Both the position numbers and the translations under genes were made by a program. Source: Rhypophila decipiens (taxonomy: Eukaryota; Ascomycota; Sordariomycetes; Sordariales; Naviculisporaceae). From it: a stretch of 64,000 nucleotides of DNA. The stretch spans positions 1 to 64,000 of the forward strand of contig MU858187.1 of the NCBI GenBank assembly GCA_033297075.1. The letters are read 5' to 3'. This document shows, piece by piece, positions 56,529 to 64,000 of this stretch (position 1 is the stretch's first letter; each line of letters opens with the position of its first letter). Under the pieces are notes generated by a model. The model was not told the DNA's origin. It saw nothing but the letters and a program-made list of their open reading frames with translations, and ran no database searches.

Positions 56529-58875
56529 ATGGCACAAACCCAGTCGAAATTGGTTCTCCCGGCCGTGATGCGGGAGCGGACGATCAAGGGCGTTATCTCC
56601 GAACTAACCACATTATACCTCCAAAATCGAACTCGGATATCTCGCGCCGTGTACATTACCCTCTTCGTCGCTCTCATAAACCGGGTGCGGCATGCCATAG
56701 CCGAGCAAAAGGCTGCCTCGGTGCGCGAGGCCGCGCAGCGCGCCGAACGCAAGGGTACGACTTCGGGTACGGAGGAGCAGGACTCGGCGACCAAAAAGAA
56801 GAAGAAGGTGGAGCTAAACCGCGAGTTCTTCCGCTCCCTTCTCCGGTTGCTCAAGATCGTGATACCGGGATGGCGGAGCAAGGAGACGAGGCTGCTGATC
56901 AGCCACAGCTTCTTTCTCGTCCTGCGGACCTTGATCAGTTTGAAGGTGGCGGCTATGGATGGTGCCATTGTGAAAGCCCTGGTAAAAGGAAATGGGCGCG
57001 AATTCTTGATGCGCATCGTCTGGTGGATGCTGATCGCTGTCCCGGCCACATTCACAAACTCGATGGTATGCAAAGAAACAATTCGCGACTTTTCCGGGGT
57101 AGCCGTTCTTTTACTAACCTATATGGTTTCGATAGTTGTCGTATCACCAAGCCGAACTCTCGCTGAGGTACCGGACACGACTCACACATTTTATTCACGA
57201 CAAATACTTGTCACAGTTGACATTTTATGGAATCTCGGCGCTAGACGACAGGATCAAGAACCCAGACCAGCTGATTGCTGTTGATGTGGCCAAGTTTTCC
57301 AACAGTTTGGCAGAGCTGTATAGTAACCTGGCGAAGCCCCTACTAGACATGGTAAGTTGAAAGTTCTCGCATGTGGCCCATGTGTCAAGGTCCTCGGAAC
57401 TAACAACGCCACACAGACCATATACACAGCCTCGCTCTCCAAGAGTGTTGGAGGTGAAGGAGTTGTATTCATGTCCCTCCTCGTTCAGCTCTCCGCGCAC
57501 CTCATGCGGGCTTTAACGCCCCCATTTGGCAAGTACGTGGCCGACGAAGCGCGATTGGAAGGAGAGTTCCGCTTCCAGCACTCCAGATTGATCGATCACG
57601 CCGAAGAGGTGGCCTTGTATGCGGGCCACGAGGCAGAGAAGGACACGCTAGACAAGGGTTACTTCACCTTGATCAAGCATGTCAACTACATCCTACGACG
57701 GCGCTTCTACCATGGCTTCATGGAGGATTTCGTCATCAAGTACTTCTGGGGAGCGCTGGGTCTCTTGCTCTGCAGTGTCCCCGTCTTTGTCAAGATTCCG
57801 GGCCAGGTGGCTATGAATATGGGCGACCGGACAGAGACGTTTGTCACGAACAGGCGGATGCTTCTTTCCGCCTCTGACGCCTTTGGGCGCATCATGTTCT
57901 CCTACAGGGAGATTATGGAGCTCGCCGGGTATACTTCCCGCGTCGCCTCGCTGCTCGAGGTCATGGACGATATCCAGGCTGGTCATTTTGAGAAGAAGCT
58001 GGTCTCGAGCTCCGGGACTGAGGATAACGAGGCCGTGCTCAAGGGCCGGGGCAAAGTGGTGGAGAGCAAGGATATCGAGTTTATCGATGTGTATGTCTTA
58101 CCCCTGTCCACCGTAACATTCTCAACCACTAACACTCTGGCAAACCAGCCCCATCATCTCCCCCAACGGTGATGTCCTAGTAAAAGCCCTCTCCTTCTCC
58201 CTCAAGCAAGGCGACCACCTCCTCGTGGTTGGTCCCAACGGCTGCGGAAAATCCTCGCTCTTCCGTATCCTCGGCGGTCTCTGGCCCGTCTACGGCGGCA
58301 CCGTGTACAAGCCGCCCTTCAGCGACATATTTTACATTCCCCAGCGTCCATACCTCTCCCGCGGATCCCTCCGACAGCAAATCATCTACCCCGACGGCAT
58401 CCGCACCATGCGCGCCAAGGGCGTCACCGACGCCGATCTGATGTCCATCCTGCGGATCCTCAACCTGGAGAACCTTTTGGAATTGTACCCCGAGGGATGG
58501 GACGCCGAGGCCGAGTGGCGCGATGTCTTGTCCGGAGGACTCCAGCAGCGTGTCGCCATGGCGAGATTGTTTTACCACCGGCCGCGGTATGCCATTTTGG
58601 ACGAATGCACGAGCAGCGTCACCCTGGACACGGAAAAAGTCATGTATGACAATGCCAAGGCCCTGGGTATTACGCTGATGACGGTGAGCCACAGGCGCAG
58701 TCTGTGGAAGTACCATAGCAAGATTCTGCAGTTTGACGGGCAGGGCAAGTATGTCTTTACGAGGCTGGATGCGGAGAAGAGGATGGTGTTGGAGGATGAG
58801 AAGGAGGACTTGGAGGTTCAGCTGAGGCAGGTCCCTGAGATTGAGAGACGTATTGAGGAGCTGAGTCAGCTGTGA
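56529..58875 (+). CDS. Peroxisomal ABCD-family half-transporter (Pxa1/Pxa2 type)
   Basis: Four exons (56529-57065, 57136-57351, 57417-58090, 58149-58875) give 717 residues. The membrane half begins around residue 110 ([16 protein letters not shown]) and contains the ABCD-specific [30 protein letters not shown] and [16 protein letters not shown] (EAA-like loop). The nucleotide-binding domain has Walker [10 protein letters not shown], the signature LSGGLQQR, Walker [10 protein letters not shown] and the H-loop TVSHR, all intact. Such proteins dimerise to import very-long-chain or activated fatty acids into peroxisomes for beta-oxidation. Pxa1 and Pxa2 cannot be told apart by eye. All four junctions keep family sequence; the last splits a Val codon (FID-V-PIISPNG). 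The start is [21 protein letters not shown]. Confidence 0.93.
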
Positions 58876-59421
58876 TATACATGGACTCATGGAGAGGGTC
58901 GAGCGTGTGATTCTGTGATTCGATGGTGAGAGCTGTTTTTTGGGGGGATATGTTGTCTTGTTTGGCCGGATGAGGCTGGATTGGAATATTTTACGCAGGC
59001 GACGTGTTGATTGTATACGTTTTGGGGGGGTTTGTTTGGTTTCTAGCATTTTGTCATTTTATTTGCATTGGGTGGCTTTTTTACTGAGTCTCTCTGTACC
59101 TTGTTATTTGGATTATTTTTCATCTCTTCTGTGTGATAATAATGGACAAAAGCTCTCTCGTTCATGCGTATCGGAAGGAGAAAGACAAAACTAGATGGGA
59201 AGAATGAGGTCAATCCATAAACTAGACAGTAAATGAAAGAGAGATAAAAAACAGCTCTGAAACGAGTCGAGTTAAAAAAAAAACCAAGAGGGCAAAAGGA
59301 GTTGAGTAAACATAGATGTAAATGCAGCTTTATTGCAGTTGTTGATAAGCTCAAATAAAGGAGAGAACTTGTATAAGTTCTTTATAAAAGAAACAGAAGA
59401 AAAGTGCAAAAGAAATAATCT
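58876..59421. other. 3' flank of the ABCD gene
   Basis: About 0.55 kb, T- and G-rich then A-rich, with no gene seen. Confidence 0.4.
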
Positions 59422-59546
59422 TGACAAGAGTGGGATTCGAACCCACGCCCTTTCAGACTACGGAAGTCGGTGTTCAACTCTCTCAGTTGTTAAGTGAGAG
59501 GGTGGCAACCTAAACGTAGCGCCTTAGACCACTCGGCCATCTTGCC
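59422..59546 (-). tRNA. Second tRNA-Leu(UAG) with a 45-nt intron
   Basis: On the minus strand the acceptor strand GGCAAGA pairs with TCTTGTC, discriminator A at 59422. The D arm matches that of the tRNA at 26.3 kb, the anticodon stem is CTACG/CGTAG and the loop TT-TAG-G again gives anticodon TAG. The intron is at 59508-59464, the same length as in the first gene but with different sequence. The T arm is GTGGG-TTCGAAT-CCCAC. Ends may be off by one base. Confidence 0.93.
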
Positions 59547-60506
59547 ATTTTGTGATTGGATATGAGGTCGTGCGAATATGATCTCCCATGTACGAACAAA
59601 GCACTCGGTACTCAGGTGGGTGGGGTACAAGCGGACTTACCGTTGGATTGTTCTTTCTGCTCATCATCCGATGACCGACTGACTCGCACTTGCATATGGA
59701 TGCCCAACGTTCCGAACTCATTGCAGCAGATGGTTCGGATCGGACTCTTGCGACATGCACTGGAGCTCTCGTTCGGATATGGGCTGTTGGGGGTGGAGAT
59801 TGAAGGTTTGCTCCTGTCGCTGCATACCGGAAATAGAAAAGTGCTGTACAATACGTACTGTACAGCTACTGCCCCTATTCACAGCACTCCAGATCTCCAG
59901 ATCCCTATTCCAATTCACTCACTATACGGAGTACCGGTAGGTACGGACACCATTGCTCAAGTCTTTGGATATTGCTTACGCAGCGTGTGCCACACTGCAT
60001 TGTTATTTTGGGTTGGTGGCCTGCAGTGATGGTTGGCGTCGTGAAATAAAAGGGGCATGGGACGGCATTTGAGCGTTTGACATTTACAAGGCCCCCCTCC
60101 CAGAGCCACAGAAATCCAAAGAACTAACTCGTCACATAATCCATATGTCATGTCTTGGACAAACCGAGTTCGCAATACGGATACTGCATTTATGACCTCG
60201 AAGATGTTTGCACTAACGGCCACGTCTCTACTCCGTATTTGTACATAGTAAATTGAATGATGTCTAAGGATATCCTAAAAAGTTTCAAGCTTGAAATGCC
60301 TTGTTCCCCCCAGTCCCAATTTCCCCCCGTTGTTTCTGATGAACCCAGAGCTGGCTGGCAGAAACTCGGATTTGCTGCTCAACAACAGTTGTGAAAAGAG
60401 AAGTTAATCTGGATACATGAAATGAAAAGAATTGGTTTGATGCCTCTGGCATCTGCCCGGTTTCTTATATGGTTTTTTTTCTTTGTTCGATTTGTCTTGC
60501 CGCAAC
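59547..60506. other. Intergenic region with TACGGAGTA words
   Basis: About 0.96 kb without a supported gene; contains TACGGAGTA at 59934-59942 and TACTCCGTA at 60229-60237. Confidence 0.4.
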
Positions 60507-61988
60507 TTAATACGTCAAGCTAACCGGGGCAGTGCCTGCGGGAGCAGCAGTGCTGGTTCCGTTGGAGGCAGGGAAAGGGGCCAGGGTGGGCGCTACCGAC
60601 TCAACACCGGTCTGAGTGGCCGTCTCCGAAGCCGAGGTGGTCTCGGCAGCCGTCTCAGTCACGGTGACGACCTCATCGGGAGGGCAGGCACTCTCGGACG
60701 TCTCAACAGCTGCGGGTTCAGTGACGGGAGCATTGGGAGGAGCGGGCTTGGTCTTGGTAACCTTGACTTTCTTAGTCTTGATTTGCTCGGGGGCCTGGAC
60801 GGTCTCCTTGACAGTGACGTAAACGGTAGAGGCCGGGACAGTGACAGTAAGGGCAGGAGCAGTGACGGTCACAGCGCTTGGAGGGCAGTCAGCAGCAGTG
60901 ACGGTAACAGCACTTGGCGGGCAGTTGCAGACACCATTGTCGGCAGAGCCGGGGAAGCCGTTGCCGTTGTCGTTGCCCTTGTCATTACCATTGCCCTTGC
61001 CGCCTCCGTTGCCGTTGCTGTTTCCATCTCCGTTTCCGTTGCCAGCTCCATTTCCGTTTCCATTGCCCTTGCCGGCGCCGTTGTCGGGAGGGAAGATGGT
61101 CTTGATAGCTCCCGGAACAGTCAAGGTGCGGGTGCCGGTGGTGGTGCTGGTACGGGTGGTGGTGGAATCGATCTCCTCGGCCTTGTTGGTGGGAACGGCA
61201 ACAACGACTGGGTGGCTGACGGTCGCGGTGATGACTTCCTCGACGGTGGATTGGACCACGGTCTTGACAGTGGTGGTGATAACACGGGGTCCCTCGCTGC
61301 CGCCCTGGCCAACACCGCCAAGGGTGATGGTCACAACCTTGGGAACGGTCACGATCGAAACATGGGTGAGTGTCTGGGTCTCGGTGCTGACCTCATGCGT
61401 AGTCACAGCAGCGGGAGGCGCCGAAGTGGTGGTGACGGCAAGGACTGGTGGTGTCGACGAGACACCCGCCAAGATGCTGCTCTTGATGGAGGAAGCCTCG
61501 CTGACAGGGCAGGTGATGGCCGTGCTCACCTTGGTGATGGTGACGACAGCGGTTTGAAGGGCTTCGGTAGGGAGGGCAGCGAGGTCCTCGGTCCTGGTTG
61601 GGCAGTTGGTAATGGTAGCAGCACAGGATGTGATGGTCTCAACTGAAGTGGCGATCACTGTCAACGTAGTGAGAGGGCCGGCCGCGGCGGTGGTAGTATT
61701 GGAGGCGGGAGCCAGGGCAGATGTGGTGCTGTTGAGGCTGGCTGGAACACCTGTTGACAATGATACTGGAACACCCGTCGACAATGAGGCCGAGACGCCG
61801 GTCCCTGATGGAGCACTAACAACGGGATACTCGGTAATGGCGGTGCTGCTTGCGCTGTCGGCGATGCTGCTGAGGGCACTGCTGACAGCTTCGGTCGAGT
61901 TCTGGCGGCGGAAGTGCATATGACGAGGGTGGGAGTAGGCGGTGGTGAGGGCGGCGAGGAGGCCAAGGGTCACAGTGGCGGACTTCAT
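60507..61988 (-). CDS. Secreted Ser/Thr-rich cell-wall or mucin-like protein
   Basis: An intronless gene of 493 residues. A signal peptide (about residues 1-19, MKSATVTLGLLAALTTAYS) is followed by a dibasic HFRRQ site, a possible Kex2 cleavage point. The body is very rich in Thr, Ser, Val and Ala (for example TTTVKTVVQSTVEEVITATV), expected to be heavily O-mannosylated. A Gly/Asn tract (GNGNGNGAGNGNGDGNSNG) lies around residues 305-345. Near the end come three CPP repeats (CNCPPSAVTVTA, DCPPSAVTVTA, ACPPDEVVTVTE). The C-terminus is not hydrophobic, so no GPI anchor is predicted. Function unknown; wall-associated or secreted matrix protein is inference. Strong codon bias toward C-ending codons suggests good expression. 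Confidence 0.85.
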   Translation of the reverse strand: MKSATVTLGLLAALTTAYSHPRHMHFRRQNSTEAVSSALSSIADSASSTAITEYPVVSAPSGTGVSASLSTGVPVSLSTGVPASLNSTTSALAPASNTTTAAAGPLTTLTVIATSVETITSCAATITNCPTRTEDLAALPTEALQTAVVTITKVSTAITCPVSEASSIKSSILAGVSSTPPVLAVTTTSAPPAAVTTHEVSTETQTLTHVSIVTVPKVVTITLGGVGQGGSEGPRVITTTVKTVVQSTVEEVITATVSHPVVVAVPTNKAEEIDSTTTRTSTTTGTRTLTVPGAIKTIFPPDNGAGKGNGNGNGAGNGNGDGNSNGNGGGKGNGNDKGNDNGNGFPGSADNGVCNCPPSAVTVTAADCPPSAVTVTAPALTVTVPASTVYVTVKETVQAPEQIKTKKVKVTKTKPAPPNAPVTEPAAVETSESACPPDEVVTVTETAAETTSASETATQTGVESVAPTLAPFPASNGTSTAAPAGTAPVSLTY

Positions 61989-64000
61989 TTTGAATGGGGT
62001 TGAGATGTGGTCGGTTTATTCCTTTTTTCCTTCGAGTTGAATATAGCTTTGAACTTGCGAGTTGCCGTTTTCTCTCAGAATGACCGTGGTTGCGAAAAGA
62101 TGAACGAAAATCGACTCCGTCAGATGGTAGGCAGGCAGACTTGCTCCCTTGAAAAGAAGGTAAAAACAAAAAGTTGGCAAAGAAGAGACAGAATTGAATC
62201 ACTGCTACACTGGGCAGGAGAACAGACAAGCAAAAGGAATGATGCTTGAATGGGAAAAAAGAGAGAGCACTTGGACAAAGACGAAGGAATGGAATGAGGG
62301 TGAGGAGAAGAAGAGTTTAAAAGAAGGTGAGAGCGGAGGCACTAGCTTCTAATATAAAACAAATCACACCCTCTTGTCCGTACACTAGGTACGGACAGGC
62401 TCCAAGAACTTTCTTGCAACTGTCTCCCAAGTGTCTTGGTGTTCCACAACGCGAGAGAACCCTTGCCCTTGGACTGCATTGACGAGCAGGCCGACGAACG
62501 AGGAGACACAGCCGCCGATGCGGTACCCACAGCTTGGCCGTTTGCCTTGGAACTCGACCCATCAGGGTTCAGGAATCTGCCATTGAAGGGCTTGCGCGGA
62601 TCTCCCTCCAACGGAGCGAAAGAGCGGGCAAGCTGAAGGACGGCAATGCAAAAGTGACGGTGGTGATGTTTTGGTGCGAAATCCAGGAGTGGATGTTGAA
62701 CAAGGGTTTCCGGCACCACAGAGACCACAGACGAGGGTTACCCTAGCAGATCCAGGGGTAAATCGGGGGTTAGATGCAGGAACAGAAACCTGAGACGATT
62801 TGGCTGACCAATGGGAGAGCCGGGAGAAAGACTGATTTGGTTAAGGGGCAGGTGGCGCCCATCCCGTTCTTACCGTCATCGGGATGTGAGGGGGAATGTC
62901 GACCGGGGATTGCATGAGCGTTGTGGAAGGAGGCGCCAGGGGTCTGGTTTTCAGTGTTCACTCTTCAACCTGGGAGGCTTCGACAAGTTTCCAGGCTTCG
63001 AGATTCCATCATTGTTCATCACCACAAATTTGTCTTGATTCCCGTGCAATTACGAGCATAATTATAGATTCATGTTCGGATAGGGCCTGTTCTTTTCTTT
63101 TCTCTCCCATCTGGCTTCCATGATCTCCACGGGCAGTGCTGTCATGCTTCTCTGCAGCGCAAATCGGTCTGTTCTTTTTTGGTAAATCCCATCACATCAA
63201 CCAGCCCATGAACCCGGTCTCTGTTGAGGATCTCGACGAGTTCTGAGACAGATGATCTGCTTAATTTCTGGTACTTCAAGCTTTTCCCAGGAAACCGCCA
63301 AGTTTTCCTAAGCCTCCCTCATTTGTTTTAATGCCGATCTGGAAGGCAGTATTATCCTTGAGAGGCATGAGAGGGTTCATCTTTCGAGCATGACGACGAC
63401 AACGAAGTGTGATGCAAAAGTAAAGACAGCTGAAAAGTCGGCGCTTGAACGAGACATCGAGCACACGTGGGCATGTTTCCACAGGCGGGGTAAAAGATCT
63501 CAGATAGTTGAAAAAGAAGAACTCATGGGGAGGTTCGACACCTTACCCATGACCCAACAGCTCATTCCTTCCAGGTCCAAGGAGACAAGACTGAGACAAA
63601 ACACCATCGTTGCTTCTCGATCACTGTGATACAGTACCACTCCGAGCCCGGGTACGTATGTAACTCGGATGCAATGGACCTTGAGAACGAAATTCAATTT
63701 CCTTACTCCGTACGCCGTTTTGATCCGCAGGCACAATCAATGCCTAGCAACTGCAACAAATTCATATTTTCTGAACATGTTGAACTTTCGTAGACGGGAA
63801 TTTATATTAGTGGTAAATTATCCACCGATAACTGACCTAGGCACCTCGTTTCCATGCCGTTCATATTCTCTTCGGCCAATTCCCCCGAGCAACTTGTGCT
63901 GAACAATGGGTCATGGGTCAATCCCAGCTCTTCAGATCTTCTGTACGGGATGCTGGAGAAGCTCTTACTACCGCATTACAAAGTGGACTTCAGCCTACTT
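61989..64000. other. Promoter of the secreted protein gene and gene-free right end
   Basis: The 250 bp before the start are pyrimidine-rich on the coding strand. A frame at 62342-62728 (minus) has no motif and is not called. 62800-64000 shows no gene; TACTCCGTA recurs at 63704-63712. Confidence 0.4.
62375..62397. repeat. Inverted repeat TGTCCGTAC-ACTAG-GTACGGACA
   Basis: Perfect nine-base arms around ACTAG, about 390 bp upstream of the secreted-protein start codon. Could be a binding site for a dimeric regulator or a relic of a small repeat; it shares the CCGTAC core with the element at 39.9 kb. Confidence 0.85.

Noticed and set aside
62342..62728. 128-codon minus-strand ORF upstream of the secreted-protein gene
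   Set aside because: No motif, and overlapping plus-strand frames are equally long; falls in promoter DNA.

Overview
The window is nuclear DNA of a filamentous ascomycete (Pezizomycotina, most likely a Sordariomycete). The evidence is short introns of about 46-120 bp with GTRNGT donors, CTAAC-type branch points and YAG acceptors; protein families restricted to fungi (a Pga1-type GPI mannosyltransferase cofactor, a NUC-2/Pho81 regulator, an Ssu1-type sulfite pump); a Ser/Thr-rich secreted protein; and an AT-rich, RIP-like stretch at the left edge. Genes lie on both strands in housekeeping order. There are no operons, phage, CRISPR arrays or intact transposons.

Layout. 0-1 kb: a truncated tRNA-like end, a perfect hairpin and AT-rich DNA. 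1.3-11 kb: an SDR with altered catalytic residues, Tma46 (minus) diverging from the tiny OST4 gene, the mRNA export adaptor Yra1/Aly with an 836-bp intron, and an Ssu1-type transporter. 11-13.5 kb: no gene seen. 13.6-25 kb: PRPP synthetase, Pol III subunit Rpc9, an atypical Rho-like GTPase, tRNA pseudouridine synthase Pus3/Deg1, a PPIL3-type cyclophilin with a GC-AG intron, and an arrestin-like protein. 26-28.4 kb: intron-containing tRNA-Leu(UAG) diverging from SEN54. 28.4-33.2 kb: no gene seen. 33.2-36.2 kb: an unrecognised protein with an internally duplicated domain; its 5' half looks frame-broken. 37-46 kb: ZPR1, an RNase P/MRP Rpr2/Snm1-type protein, a UPF0587/CZIB zinc protein, a large mitochondrial protein and LSM1. 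47-64 kb: Pho81/NUC-2, a prion-like WW-domain protein with a 33-bp minisatellite just past its stop, Pga1, a peroxisomal ABCD half-transporter, a second tRNA-Leu(UAG) and a secreted Ser/Thr-rich protein.

Theme. Several unlinked-looking genes serve tRNA production: Pol III (RPC9), 5' processing (Rpr2/Snm1), intron removal (SEN54), anticodon-arm modification (PUS3) and two intron-bearing tRNA-Leu genes. mRNA metabolism (YRA1, LSM1) and translation (TMA46, ZPR1) are also represented. This may be chance. Exon structures were derived by hand from splice signals and frame continuity; all final models are divisible by three, except the one gene described as broken. No defence or biosynthetic system was recognised. 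The strongest leads are the long YRA1 intron, the frame-broken gene at 33.2-36.2 kb, the atypical GTPase and the in-frame repeat beyond the WW-protein stop.
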